A stretch of DNA of 64,000 bases from Rhodospirillaceae bacterium. Lineage in GTDB: Bacteria > Pseudomonadota > Alphaproteobacteria > JAEUKQ01. The position numbers and the translations under genes are program-made. The notes below the pieces were generated by a model. It did no database searches and had not been told where the DNA came from. It worked only from the letters and a program-made list of their open reading frames with translations. The stretch spans positions 496,001 to 560,000 of the forward strand of contig JADKIX010000010.1 in assembly GCA_016722635.1 (NCBI GenBank), written 5' to 3'. Numbering within the stretch: the stretch's first letter is position 1; the number at the start of each line of letters is the position of its first letter. Positions 55,168-64,000 of the stretch are shown piece by piece.

Positions 55168-55522
55168 AACTTATACCTTTCATTATTATTAAGCAGTCGT
55201 ATCACTGCTTATCCCCACTTTTACCTATAACATACAATTAACGAAATGCCAAATTATAGATGGCCAACGGGCCAAATGAAATTTATTCCCTGATATAAAA
55301 GGTTAACCAACGATGACTAAAATAATAAATGTTGTTGTTTGTCTTCAGGAGGATATGATAATCTGGCTAGATATGAAGAAGATCATGGAGCCAACGGGTT
55401 GAAACGAAAAGATTTTTTAAAAACTACCTGTTTAAGCTTGTATAAAAACAATCTTTTCGCTAAAAATGGCAAACAATTTCTTCAATCTTGAGTAACTATT
55501 ATATCTTAGAAAGTTTTATATT
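55168..55522. other. Gap before rpmF
   Basis: About 355 bases. It should contain the promoter of the leftward small lipoprotein and that of rpmF. An AGGAGG followed by ATG near 55357 opens only a 15-codon frame. I see no convincing gene. Confidence 0.4.
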
Positions 55523-55720
55523 ATGGCAGTTCCTAAAAAGAAAACATCAAAATCACGGCGAAACATGCGGCGTGCGCATGACGCATTATCACTTGTCATG
55601 GCGGTGGAATGCTCAAATTGCGGAGAGATGAAAAAACCCCATCACATTTGTGCCTCTTGCGGTCATTATGATGGCAAATCTGTAGTCAGCGTGAAAACGA
55701 CTGCAACCGCAGCCGAGTAG
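55523..55720 (+). CDS. rpmF: 50S ribosomal protein L32
   Basis: 65 residues: [22 protein letters not shown] is the family start, and [22 protein letters not shown] is a zinc-ribbon C-terminus with all four Cys, so this is a zinc-binding form. It precedes plsX, the conserved order. Confidence 0.97.
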   Translation: MAVPKKKTSKSRRNMRRAHDALSLVMAVECSNCGEMKKPHHICASCGHYDGKSVVSVKTTATAAE

Positions 55721-55761
55721 ATGTTTCATTATTAAGAATAAATGAATAAGGCGAAATTCCC

Positions 55762-56817
55762 TTGAGTGATGCTATCACTATAGCGCTTGATGCAATGGGT
55801 GGGGATTATGCTCCTGAGATTGTTATCAAGGGGGCGTTGATTGCTCGAGGGCGTTTTCCCAATTTACGTTATTTGATTTTTGGTGACGAACGTCTCATCC
55901 AGCCATTGCTTAACAAATACAGCGGTCTGGTTGATGTGTCTACCATTGTGCACACAACCCAGGTGGTCCGCGGTGAGGACAAGCCGTCTGTGGCCCTGCG
56001 CAACAGTCGTGAAAGTAGTATGCGGCTAGCTATCGAGGCTGTGTCTGAAGGAAAATCTTCTGCTATGGTGTCAGCCGGTAATACGGGTGCCTTAATGGCT
56101 ATGTCAAAAATAGTATTAAGAACATTGCCAGGCATCGATCGCCCCGCCATGGCCTCTTATTTCCCCACCATGAAAGGGGAAAGTGTCATGTTAGATTTAG
56201 GGGCGAATGTCCAGTATGATACGGCTAACCTTTTACAATTTGCATTGATGGGCAGCGTTTTTGCAACCGCTGTTTTAGGGATTCGTAAACCGATTGTCGG
56301 TTTATTGAATGTGGGATCAGAGGAAGTCAAAGGTAACGAAATTGTCCGGGAAACCCATGCAATCTTAAAAAACATCAAGCTGCCAGGCCATTATCATGGG
56401 TTCATTGAAGGTGATGATATTGCCAAAGGAACGGTTGACGTTATTGTCACCGATGGGTTTACCGGTAACATTGTCTTAAAATCAATCGAGGGGACGGCCA
56501 AGCTGATCTCGGAATTTTTGAAACAAACATTCCGTAGTTCATTTCTTGCCCAAATTGGTTATTTATTTGCCCGGCCCGCGTTAAACACCTTAAAAGTCCG
56601 GGTTGATCCCCGTCGTTATAATGGCGCTATATTCTTAGGGCTTAATGGGGTGGCTGTTAAAAGCCATGGTAGCACGGATGCTATTGGTTTTGCCAATGCC
56701 ATAGGTGTTGCAGCGAATATGGTCATCCATCATGCAATAGATAAAATTAAACATGATTATGAATTAATTAAAGATTCGATGAAACCCGCGCTCGTTCATC
56801 CAGCGGTTCAATCATGA
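55762..56817 (+). CDS. plsX: Phosphate acyltransferase PlsX
   Basis: Makes acyl-phosphate from acyl-ACP for phospholipid synthesis. 351 residues from TTG 55762: [22 protein letters not shown] is the N-terminal motif, with [26 protein letters not shown] and [18 protein letters not shown] later. Its stop overlaps fabH by four bases (ATGA), so the two are coupled. Confidence 0.96.
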   Translation: MSDAITIALDAMGGDYAPEIVIKGALIARGRFPNLRYLIFGDERLIQPLLNKYSGLVDVSTIVHTTQVVRGEDKPSVALRNSRESSMRLAIEAVSEGKSSAMVSAGNTGALMAMSKIVLRTLPGIDRPAMASYFPTMKGESVMLDLGANVQYDTANLLQFALMGSVFATAVLGIRKPIVGLLNVGSEEVKGNEIVRETHAILKNIKLPGHYHGFIEGDDIAKGTVDVIVTDGFTGNIVLKSIEGTAKLISEFLKQTFRSSFLAQIGYLFARPALNTLKVRVDPRRYNGAIFLGLNGVAVKSHGSTDAIGFANAIGVAANMVIHHAIDKIKHDYELIKDSMKPALVHPAVQS

Positions 56818-57776
56818 CCATCCGTTCCGTTATTTTGGGTTGTGGGGGGTATTTGCCTGAAAAAATCTTAAGTAATGAAGAGTTATCAGGAAAACTTGAA
56901 ACCACGGATGAATGGATCCAACAAAGAACGGGTATCAAACAACGGCATTTGGCTGCAAAAGGCGAAAAAACCTCTGATATGGCGGTTAAAGCGGCCCAGA
57001 TTGCAATGAAAAAAGCCAATATAACAGCAGCAGACATCGATTTAATTATTTTGGCAACGACCACCCCTGACCGGACTTTTCCGGCAACCGCTGTTACCGT
57101 TCAGGCTAAATTGGGAATTGAGCGAGGTTTTGCGTTTGATATTCAGGCGGTGTGTTCAGGTTTTGTCTACGCCTTGGCAGTGGCCGACAATTTTATCCGA
57201 TTACAGCAAGTGAAGCATGCGCTGGTTATTGGTGCAGAAGTATTTTCATCCTTATTAGATTGGCAGGATCGTTCTACCTGTGTTTTATTTGGGGATGGGG
57301 CTGGCGCCGTTGTTTTAAAAGGTCAAGAAAGCGATAGCCGGGGAATATTATCCACGCATTTATTTGCCGACGGTCGTTATGAGGAAATGCTGTTTGTTGA
57401 TGGCGGCCCCGGATCCACGGGGCTGGTTGGCAAAGTTAAGATGGTGGGAAAAGAAGTTTTTAAGCACGCCGTCCAAAAAATGGAACAGGCTGTGCGGACA
57501 GGTTTGGAACACCATAAACTATCCGTTGCTGATTTGGATTGGCTGGTTCCGCATCAGGCTAACAAACGAATTATTGAGGCGGTTGGCGATAGGTTGAAAT
57601 TGCCTATTGAAAAAGTGATTGTGACCGTTGACCTTCATGCCAATACTTCTGCGGCGTCTATTCCTTTGGCTTTGGCTGAAGCAACGGCCGATGGGCGGAT
57701 TAAGAAAGGTGATTTGGTCATGTTGGAAGCCTTAGGTGGCGGATTCACCTGGGGCTCTGCCTTGATACGTTGGTAA
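56814..57776 (+). CDS. fabH: Beta-ketoacyl-ACP synthase III
   Basis: Starts fatty acid chains by condensing acetyl-CoA with malonyl-ACP. 320 residues. Catalytic triad: Cys in [11 protein letters not shown] (about residue 113), His in [13 protein letters not shown], Asn in [12 protein letters not shown]. The C-terminal [13 protein letters not shown] is typical. Confidence 0.97.
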   Translation: MTIRSVILGCGGYLPEKILSNEELSGKLETTDEWIQQRTGIKQRHLAAKGEKTSDMAVKAAQIAMKKANITAADIDLIILATTTPDRTFPATAVTVQAKLGIERGFAFDIQAVCSGFVYALAVADNFIRLQQVKHALVIGAEVFSSLLDWQDRSTCVLFGDGAGAVVLKGQESDSRGILSTHLFADGRYEEMLFVDGGPGSTGLVGKVKMVGKEVFKHAVQKMEQAVRTGLEHHKLSVADLDWLVPHQANKRIIEAVGDRLKLPIEKVIVTVDLHANTSAASIPLALAEATADGRIKKGDLVMLEALGGGFTWGSALIRW

Positions 57777-57915
57777 AATATTTGCTAAAATATCATGATA
57801 TTAAGAAAAAAATAATCCTTGTTTCTTATAAAAACAATTGATATGAAGATATAGGATTAATATGAAGATATAAGAATATGTAGTTGATTTTGCTTATAAA
57901 AAAATTTATGGACCT

Positions 57916-58224
57916 ATGGATCAAGACCAACCATCTCAACAGACATTGACACGGGCTGATTTAAGTCAGGAGATTTATTACCAAATGGGCTTTTCCAGGG
58001 TGGAATCAATTCGTTTGGTTGAGGATATTTTTGAAATTATTGCGGGTAATCTCGAACAGGGCAAAGATGTAAAAATTAGCGGTTTTGGAACATTTGCCAT
58101 CAAATCAAAAAATATGCGGATTGGCCGCAATCCAAAAACGGGCGAGAAAGTTTATATAACACCTAGGAAGGTTCTCAGTTTTAGGTCGTCTCCTTTGTTA
58201 AAAAATAAAATTAACGTAACGTAG
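57916..58224 (+). CDS. ihfA: Integration host factor alpha subunit
   Basis: 102-residue HU/IHF-fold DNA-bending protein. The [21 protein letters not shown] start and [24 protein letters not shown] hold the DNA-intercalating beta-arm with its conserved NP. Genomic position after fabH and before a MerR regulator is the alphaproteobacterial IhfA arrangement. Confidence 0.93.
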   Translation: MDQDQPSQQTLTRADLSQEIYYQMGFSRVESIRLVEDIFEIIAGNLEQGKDVKISGFGTFAIKSKNMRIGRNPKTGEKVYITPRKVLSFRSSPLLKNKINVT

Positions 58225-58234
58225 AAAAAACATA

Positions 58235-58771
58235 ATGCGTCAAAAACTTGCAAGATCGCTTCCATCACCGGGGGGCACCGATTCTCCGGCCCAGATAAAC
58301 CCAGAAGACCAGTCCTTGCGGGTTCAAAGGGCTAAGTTTGATAAAGCTGAAACTGCTTACCGAACCATTAGTGAGGTTTCTGAAGAGCTGTCCATACCCC
58401 AACATGTTTTACGGTTTTGGGAATCAAAATTTACCGTTATAAAACCAATTAAACGTGGCGGTGGGCGGCGTTATTATAAACCGGATGATATTCAATCACT
58501 AAAAATTATTCAACGGTTGTTATATGAGCAGGGATATACCATTAAAGGCGTGCAGCGGATGATAAGTGAGCGAGGATTGAAGCCCATTGATTACCCTGTG
58601 TCTCGTGTAAGTCGTTCTGTTGGACAGCCTGCATTGCCTGGCAATTCATTTACACAAAATGCAGCACAAGGAAATGACGAGAAAAATCTGTCTGAAGTTG
58701 ATTCCCTAAAAGAAGTGCTTGGAGAGTTAAAAGAGTTGAAAAACAAGCTGAATAAATTGTTTGAATCGTAA
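58235..58771 (+). CDS. MerR-family transcriptional regulator
   Basis: 178 residues. The winged HTH spans [69 protein letters not shown] (about 48-115). A flexible Ser/Pro-rich N-terminus and a C-terminal coiled coil ([20 protein letters not shown]) flank it. No ligand-binding domain. It starts 10 bases after ihfA, a conserved alphaproteobacterial pairing whose targets are unknown. Confidence 0.9.
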   Translation: MRQKLARSLPSPGGTDSPAQINPEDQSLRVQRAKFDKAETAYRTISEVSEELSIPQHVLRFWESKFTVIKPIKRGGGRRYYKPDDIQSLKIIQRLLYEQGYTIKGVQRMISERGLKPIDYPVSRVSRSVGQPALPGNSFTQNAAQGNDEKNLSEVDSLKEVLGELKELKNKLNKLFES

Positions 58772-58787
58772 TGATGCAATTCTTGGC

Positions 58788-58817
58788 TTGACAAATTTTG
58801 ATAAAAAACTCTTATGG
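58788..58817 (+). promoter_or_regulatory. tRNA-Pro promoter candidate
   Basis: TTGACA (58788-58793), an 18-base spacer and TTATGG (58812-58817), 20 bases before the tRNA. Confidence 0.4.
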
Positions 58818-58837
58818 GATGACAATGATAAAAATAA

Positions 58838-58914
58838 CGGAGCGTAGCGCAGCCTGGTAGCGCATCACACTGGGGGTGTGGGGGTCGTGGGTTCAAATCC
58901 CGCCGCTCCGACCA
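58838..58914 (+). tRNA. tRNA-Pro (GGG)
   Basis: 77-nt cloverleaf: CGGAGCG (58838-58844) / CGCTCCG (58904-58910), anticodon GGG (58872-58874) in loop CTGGGGG, T-loop GGTTCAAATCC, encoded CCA (58912-58914). Confidence 0.96.
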
Positions 58915-59132
58915 TTTTTATCACTAGACTTTTGTTTCTTTCGTTAATCATTTTGACAAAACCCCATCTTATTTTTACCTTAGTAGGAACGAAGACCCCA
59001 TTGGGGTGTTGGGATGATTTACTTTTTGCTCATATGATTGGTTAGATGGTTATCAAAAGTTAATAAGATTGCGGCAAAGGTTTTTTATCCAATTCAACAA
59101 CCTACCCTTAATCATCAGAACAGGTTATCAGA

Positions 59133-60665
59133 ATGCGTGATGTACTAGAACAACTTGAAAAAAAACGTGCTGCGGCTAGGTTGGGCGGTGGCGAGCAACG
59201 CATCCGTGCACAACATGCAAAAGGGAAATTGACCGCACGCGAACGCTTAGAGGTATTACTAGATCCGCATTCCTTTGAAGAATGGGATATGTTTAAGGAA
59301 CATCGTTGCCATGATTTCGGGCTTGATCAACAACAAATTCCTGGCGACGGGGTGGTAATCGGTCACGGAACTATTTACGGACGCAAGGTGTTTGTTTTTA
59401 GCCAAGATTTTACCGTATTCGGTGGGTCATTAAGCGAAACCCAGGCAGAAAAAATATGCAAGGTGATGGATCAAGCGATAAAGCTTGGGATACCGCTGAT
59501 TGGCATCAATGATTCGGGTGGGGCGCGTATCCAAGAAGGGGTTGCGTCCCTGGCCGGTTACGCAGAGGTTTTTCAGCGAAATATTCTAGCCTCTGGCGTC
59601 ATTCCCCAAATATCCTTGGTGATGGGGCCTTGTGCTGGGGGGGCTGTCTATTCCCCTGCCATAACGGATTTTGTTTTTATGGTACGGGAATCGTCCTATA
59701 TGTATGTGACGGGCCCTGATGTTGTCAAAACAGTAACCCATGAAACCGTTAGCCATGAGGAGTTGGGTGGGGCAACAACGCATACCACGAAATCAGGCGT
59801 GGCAGATTTGGCTTTTGATCATGACATCCAGGCTTTATTGCAAGTTCGCAGGTTATATGATTTTCTACCTTTATCCAACCGCCATCCCCTTCCCATCAAA
59901 AAATCGGCCAAGGTTACTGATAAACCCGACTTTTCTTTGGATACCCTTATCCCTAAAAACCCTAATAAGCCTTATGATATGAAAGAATTGATCCTGAAGG
60001 TTGTGGATGGGGAAGATTTTTTTGAAATACAGCCGGATTTCGCCAAAAATATTATCGTGGGATTTGCCAGGATGGACGGGATCCCTGTAGGGGTGGTAGC
60101 CAACCAACCCACCGTTTTAGCGGGTTGTTTAGACATTGATGCTTCAAGGAAAGCTGCCCGTTTTGTGCGTTTTTGCGATTGTTTTAACATTCCCTTGGTC
60201 ACTTTCGTGGATGTTCCGGGTTTTATGCCGGGAACATCGCAGGAATATAATGGTATTATTAAACATGGGGCAAAACTTTTATTTGCTTACGGGGAAGCAA
60301 CCGTTCCTAAAATTACCGTAATCACCCGTAAAGCCTATGGTGGCGCTTATGATGTGATGAGTTCAAAGCATTTGCGGGGTGATGTTAATTATGCTTGGCC
60401 CACCGCAGAGATTGCTGTCATGGGACCTAAGGGGGCGGTAGAAATTATTTTTAGGACTGATATCCAAGATCAGGCCAAAATTGCCCAACGTACCGAAGAA
60501 TATCGCCAAAAATTTGCCAATCCTTTTATTGTGGCTAAACGCGGTTTTATTGATGATGTGATTATGCCCCATGGAACCAGGCGCAGGATTTGCCGTGCTT
60601 TACATTTATTGCAAGATAAAAAGCTTCAAAACCCTTGGAAAAAGCATGACAATATTCCCCTCTAG
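59133..60665 (+). CDS. pccB: Propionyl-CoA carboxylase beta chain (carboxyltransferase)
   Basis: 510-residue biotin-dependent carboxyltransferase moving carboxyl from biotin to propionyl-Co[58 protein letters not shown] and [13 protein letters not shown] are crotonase-fold oxyanion and CoA-binding segments. Near relatives take acetyl- or propionyl-CoA; pairing with the fused biotin carboxylase chain next door and the mutase at 22.8 kb supports propionyl-CoA. Confidence 0.93.
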   Translation: MRDVLEQLEKKRAAARLGGGEQRIRAQHAKGKLTARERLEVLLDPHSFEEWDMFKEHRCHDFGLDQQQIPGDGVVIGHGTIYGRKVFVFSQDFTVFGGSLSETQAEKICKVMDQAIKLGIPLIGINDSGGARIQEGVASLAGYAEVFQRNILASGVIPQISLVMGPCAGGAVYSPAITDFVFMVRESSYMYVTGPDVVKTVTHETVSHEELGGATTHTTKSGVADLAFDHDIQALLQVRRLYDFLPLSNRHPLPIKKSAKVTDKPDFSLDTLIPKNPNKPYDMKELILKVVDGEDFFEIQPDFAKNIIVGFARMDGIPVGVVANQPTVLAGCLDIDASRKAARFVRFCDCFNIPLVTFVDVPGFMPGTSQEYNGIIKHGAKLLFAYGEATVPKITVITRKAYGGAYDVMSSKHLRGDVNYAWPTAEIAVMGPKGAVEIIFRTDIQDQAKIAQRTEEYRQKFANPFIVAKRGFIDDVIMPHGTRRRICRALHLLQDKKLQNPWKKHDNIPL

Positions 60666-60738
60666 CCAAGTGAATGATCTAACTGGGCGGATTTCTGTAA
60701 TCTTTATTTAATGATGCTGGATGAATAAGGTATAAGGA

Positions 60739-62733
60739 ATGTTTAAAAAAATACTGATTGCTAATCGTGGGGAAATTGCCCGTCGGGTTATTCGCACTGC
60801 CCAACGTATGGGAATTAAAACTGTTGCCGTATATTCTGAAATTGATAGTGATGCCTGCCATGTTAGGGAAGCGGATGAGGCTGTTTTGATAGGTGGTGCC
60901 CCCTCTAACCAAAGCTATTTGGTGATGGAAAAAATCATTGACGCTATCCGCCAAACGGGTGCGGAGGCCGTGCATCCAGGCTATGGATTTTTATCAGAAA
61001 AACCGGCTTTTGCGGCCGCTGTGAAAGCAGCGGGCGCGGTTTTTATAGGCCCTCCCAGTACAGCAATTGCGGCCATGGGGGATAAAATTGAATCAAAAAA
61101 ATTGGCCCAAAAAGCTGGGGTGACAACTGTGCCAGGGTATCTGGGTACTATCACTGATGAAGCCCAGGCTTTACGTATTGCCAAAGAAATCGGATATCCT
61201 GTTATCGTCAAAGCCTCTGCCGGTGGTGGGGGTAAAGGCATGCGGATTGCTTGGAATGAGCAGCAATTATTTGAGGGTTTAAGATTGGCGCGTAGTGAGG
61301 CAAAAAATAGTTTTGCCGATGATCGTGTTTTTTTAGAAAAATATATCCAACAACCCCGGCATATTGAAATACAAATTCTGGCTGACCAGCATGGAAAAAC
61401 GTTGTATTTAGGGGAAAGAGAATGTTCCATTCAGCGTCGTCACCAAAAAGTTATTGAAGAATGCCCAAGCCCTTTCCTTGATGAAAAGACCCGCCGGATG
61501 ATGGGTGAACAAGCGGTAGGATTGGCTAAGGCAGTAGGGTATCAATCAGCTGGGACGGTTGAATTTGTTGTTGATCCGCAACGGAATTTTTATTTCCTGG
61601 AAATGAACACGCGTTTGCAAGTCGAACATCCTGTGACAGAACTGGTTTTAGGATTGGATTTAGTGGAGTGGATGATCCGAATTGCACATGGCGAAAAAAT
61701 TCCCTTTACCCAGCAAGATATCCGTATGAAAGGGTGGGCGATTGAAGCCCGTTTTTATGCCGAAGATCCGCAACGCGGCTTTTTACCATCAATCGGCCGA
61801 CTAACCCATTATCTGCAGCCGCCGACGAATAAGAATATCCGCGTCGATAGCGGGGTGGATGAGGGCAGTGAAATATCGGTTTATTATGATCCCATGATTG
61901 CCAAGGTTTGTTCTTATGGGGATACACGGACAGAGGCGGCCTATCACTTAAGGCAAGCATTAGACCGTTTTGTCGTGAGAGGGATTTCGCACAATGCTTT
62001 GTTTTTGTCCAACGTTTTAGGAAAACAAAAATTTATTGAGGGCAAGTTAAGCACTGCTTTTATCCAAGAGGAATTTCCTGAAGGGTTCCATGTTCCGTCA
62101 CATCCGGTTTCGATGCTTCCCGCATTAACCGCTCTCGCAAGCTTGCTATATTATTTGCAGGAATGTCATATTGATCCGTCGCTGTCCCAATTCGGGATTT
62201 TATCAGACACGGGTGACATTCGCTTGGTGGTTTTTCAGGCAAAACAACAGCTGTCCGTCATCATTAACAGATCGCATACATCAAAGGATTACCAGGTAAC
62301 CATCAATCAGCAGGTGTATTCGATTAGTTTAGACCTGTCAGATACCAAACTGCTGTTAATAGGGTCAATTAATCAACAACCTGTTGTGGTGCAGGTGGAA
62401 TATTTGGGAAATAATGGCTATCGGCTGAGTAGCCAAGGGGCACAAACTGACTTTCATGTGTATTTGCCCCATATTGCCAATTTAATGCAATGGATGCCGG
62501 AAAGAAAATTGGCTGACCGGTCAAAAATGCTGTCATCCCCCATGCCTGGGATGTTAACCTCACTTACCGTGAAAGAGGGGGAAGAGGTTAAAATAGGGCA
62601 GGAGTTATTGGTTTTAGAAGCCATGAAAATGGAAAATATTATCCGGGCGGAACGCAATGGAAAAATCAAAAAAATCCACGCAAAAGCCGGTGAAACGCTG
62701 GCAGTTGACCAAATGATATTGGAATTTGAATAA
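60739..62733 (+). CDS. pccA: Propionyl-CoA carboxylase alpha chain (biotin carboxylase + BCCP)
   Basis: 664 residues. Biotin carboxylase (FKKILIANRGEIARRVIRTA, ATP-grasp KASAGGGGKGMRIAW, FLEMNTRLQVEHPVTE) is followed by a linker BT domain and a C-terminal biotinyl domain with EAMKMENII, whose Lys takes biotin. MLSSPMPGMLTSLTVKEGEEV is the lipoyl-like fold. 73 bases after pccB; no birA seen. Confidence 0.95.
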   Translation: MFKKILIANRGEIARRVIRTAQRMGIKTVAVYSEIDSDACHVREADEAVLIGGAPSNQSYLVMEKIIDAIRQTGAEAVHPGYGFLSEKPAFAAAVKAAGAVFIGPPSTAIAAMGDKIESKKLAQKAGVTTVPGYLGTITDEAQALRIAKEIGYPVIVKASAGGGGKGMRIAWNEQQLFEGLRLARSEAKNSFADDRVFLEKYIQQPRHIEIQILADQHGKTLYLGERECSIQRRHQKVIEECPSPFLDEKTRRMMGEQAVGLAKAVGYQSAGTVEFVVDPQRNFYFLEMNTRLQVEHPVTELVLGLDLVEWMIRIAHGEKIPFTQQDIRMKGWAIEARFYAEDPQRGFLPSIGRLTHYLQPPTNKNIRVDSGVDEGSEISVYYDPMIAKVCSYGDTRTEAAYHLRQALDRFVVRGISHNALFLSNVLGKQKFIEGKLSTAFIQEEFPEGFHVPSHPVSMLPALTALASLLYYLQECHIDPSLSQFGILSDTGDIRLVVFQAKQQLSVIINRSHTSKDYQVTINQQVYSISLDLSDTKLLLIGSINQQPVVVQVEYLGNNGYRLSSQGAQTDFHVYLPHIANLMQWMPERKLADRSKMLSSPMPGMLTSLTVKEGEEVKIGQELLVLEAMKMENIIRAERNGKIKKIHAKAGETLAVDQMILEFE

Positions 62734-62736
62734 CTG

Positions 62737-63015
62737 ATGCGGCAAGCCATCCAAATAACTATCCATGGGCTTGTGCAGAAGGTTGGCTACCGCGAATGGC
62801 TGCGAAAGCAAGCGAAAAATTACCAAGTCGTGGGCTGGGTTAAAAATTTACCGGTAGGTACTGTCCTGGCTTTGCTGATAGGCGAGGATGAATCCTTACA
62901 AAAATTAATCCAAGATTGCTACCGTGGGCCATCGTTGGCTACTGTCCAAAAAATTGACCAACAAAAAATGTTGTTGCCAAGCCCTTTGCCTCTTATTTTT
63001 GAAATCGTTCCCTAA
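62737..63015 (+). CDS. acyP: Acylphosphatase
   Basis: 92 residues. The phosphate cradle VQKVGYREWLRKQA (catalytic Arg) and GWVKNLPVGTVLALLIG (catalytic Asn) are complete. It starts 3 bases after pccA and is therefore probably in the same operon, the common arrangement. It may clear acyl or carboxyl phosphates. It overlaps dapF tail to tail by four bases. Confidence 0.9.
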   Translation: MRQAIQITIHGLVQKVGYREWLRKQAKNYQVVGWVKNLPVGTVLALLIGEDESLQKLIQDCYRGPSLATVQKIDQQKMLLPSPLPLIFEIVP

Positions 63016-63875
63016 ATATCTTGCCAGCTCCCATCAGGCCAATATTGACTAAGCCATTCGGGGCTTATGAACCCTTGTGCGATGATCATGGTAGGGCCGC
63101 TTAGGAACAGGTCACTTACTAGATGATTTTTCATATGGAATTCTACCGCCAGTTCACCCCCTGGGGTGGATAAATGAACCGGGGATGGCAAGGAATATCG
63201 GTAATGGCTGATGATGGCTGCCGCAACCGCACCTGTTCCACAAGAAAGTGTTTCCTGTTCAACACCCCGCTCGAAGGTCCTGATAGCAATCCTACCATTT
63301 GGTAAAGATTGGATAAAATTAACATTGGTGCCGTGAGGGGAAAAATGGGGATGCCACCGCAATTCTTGTCCCAATTCCGCGACCGGCAATTTTTTTATGT
63401 CCATGTTAGTTAGGCCGACTACCAAATGGGGGACGCCCGTGTCCAGAAAATCAAGTGATTGAAAATAGGGATTGGTTTGGGATAAATCCAGATTGAATTG
63501 CGGTTGTTGTAGCAAAGGAATCTCAACACGAAAATGGCTATTATCAAGCCTATACACGGATAATATGCCAGCGTCCGTTAAAATTTTTGTGTGATCCTTG
63601 AAAAAACCAAGTTCATAGCCGTAACGGGCAGCACAGCGTAAGCCGTTTCCACAAAGTTTGCCGTCGCTGCCGTCCGCATTCAAATAGGTCATTTTAAATG
63701 AAGTAGCTTGATCAGGGGTTGGTTCTATTAAAATGAAGCCGTCAGCGCCCACACCCCAATGTTCATGACAAATATACCGGCTGAAAGAAGCTTTTATAAC
63801 ATTTAGCTTCTGCCCCTGATCATGAATGAGGATAAAACTATTGCCGCAGCCATGAATTTTTACAAAAGATAGCAT
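63012..63875 (-). CDS. dapF: Diaminopimelate epimerase
   Basis: Interconverts LL- and meso-diaminopimelate for lysine and peptidoglycan. 287 residues. Both catalytic Cys sites are present: ADGSDGKLCGNGLRCAARYG (about residue 75) and ETLSCGTGAVAAA (about residue 220). The second half-domain repeats the fold (GTNVNFIQ, RTFERGVEQET). The sequence between DGS and CGNG departs from the usual SEVEM, a mild divergence. Confidence 0.93.
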   Translation of the reverse strand: MLSFVKIHGCGNSFILIHDQGQKLNVIKASFSRYICHEHWGVGADGFILIEPTPDQATSFKMTYLNADGSDGKLCGNGLRCAARYGYELGFFKDHTKILTDAGILSVYRLDNSHFRVEIPLLQQPQFNLDLSQTNPYFQSLDFLDTGVPHLVVGLTNMDIKKLPVAELGQELRWHPHFSPHGTNVNFIQSLPNGRIAIRTFERGVEQETLSCGTGAVAAAIISHYRYSLPSPVHLSTPGGELAVEFHMKNHLVSDLFLSGPTMIIAQGFISPEWLSQYWPDGSWQDI

Positions 63876-64000
63876 GAAAAACCTTATATTAGTCTAAAGG
63901 ATTAGAATCAGGATATGTCTAAAACACATCTTTATTCTGAGATTATAAGATAATAAATTACGATTTATAGCTTTCCTATGCAAGTTACACTTGACCTTTG

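Noticed and set aside
55312..55490. Short rightward frames before rpmF, one with a good AGGAGG site
   Set aside because: The AGGAGG-linked frame is only 15 codons; the longer frame (GGYDNLARYEED) has only a TTG start and no known motif.
58591..58896. Minus-strand frame starting MNPRPPHPQCDALPGC
   Set aside because: Reverse translation of tRNA-Pro running into the MerR gene.
1..64000. CRISPR arrays or insertion sequences
   Set aside because: No regularly spaced direct repeats and no transposase were found by eye.

Overview
The window is a moderately AT-rich chromosomal segment of an alphaproteobacterium. The evidence is the order tRNA-Gly, tuf, tRNA-Trp, secE, nusG, rplK, rplA, rplJ, rplL, rpoB, rpoC; an alphaproteobacterial-type ParE; a K+-independent H+-pyrophosphatase; a ubiquinol-cytochrome c chaperone; and plsX-fabH-ihfA-MerR in a row. 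Genus cannot be fixed from the sequence alone. DapF implies diaminopimelate metabolism (lysine or cell wall), and the cytochrome bc1 chaperone implies respiration.

Layout. 1-5.2 kb: partial parE, a DUF962 membrane protein, glnA, an ABC-transporter remnant, a secreted EF-hand protein and an RlmB-type rRNA methyltransferase. 5.2-14.5 kb: tRNA-Tyr followed by a roughly 9.1-kb integrated island with a truncated P4-type integrase, an AlpA regulator, a Toprim/DUF3631 primase-helicase, small conserved island proteins and an AT-rich leftward operon of six mostly unrecognised genes (one Rap1a/Tai-like) divergent from an XRE regulator. The tRNA's own terminator lies on the far side of the island. 14.5-29.7 kb: esterase, VanW-like and glycosyltransferase-like pair, TerC, NUDIX, RlmI-type methyltransferase, glpK, HAD phosphatase, methylmalonyl-CoA mutase with MeaB, and pheT-pheS. 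29.8-37 kb: rplT-rpmI, a frameshifted secreted beta-propeller-like gene, a secreted nuclease-fold-like protein, and a molybdenum cofactor cluster (moaA, moaC, moeA) interrupted by an old yellow enzyme. 37-50.7 kb: the tuf-to-rpoC block. 51-58.9 kb: hppA, bamE, cytochrome bc1 chaperone, DUF177, a 37-residue lipoprotein, rpmF, plsX, fabH, ihfA, MerR and tRNA-Pro. 59-64 kb: propionyl-CoA carboxylase pccB-pccA, acylphosphatase and dapF.

Functional links. PccA/PccB and methylmalonyl-CoA mutase/MeaB together convert propionyl-CoA to succinyl-CoA, apart from the epimerase step, which is not seen here. MoaA, MoaC and MoeA are three steps of molybdenum cofactor synthesis.

The most unusual points are: a tuf gene at its normal locus with foreign-looking G-ending codons and a non-canonical switch I, but native-looking codons in its last ~27 codons; the island, with repeats shared by both arms and a dead integrase; and a run of recently broken genes, two of them broken by exact short tandem duplications (10 bp and 14 bp). 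All family assignments come from reading motifs, not from searches.
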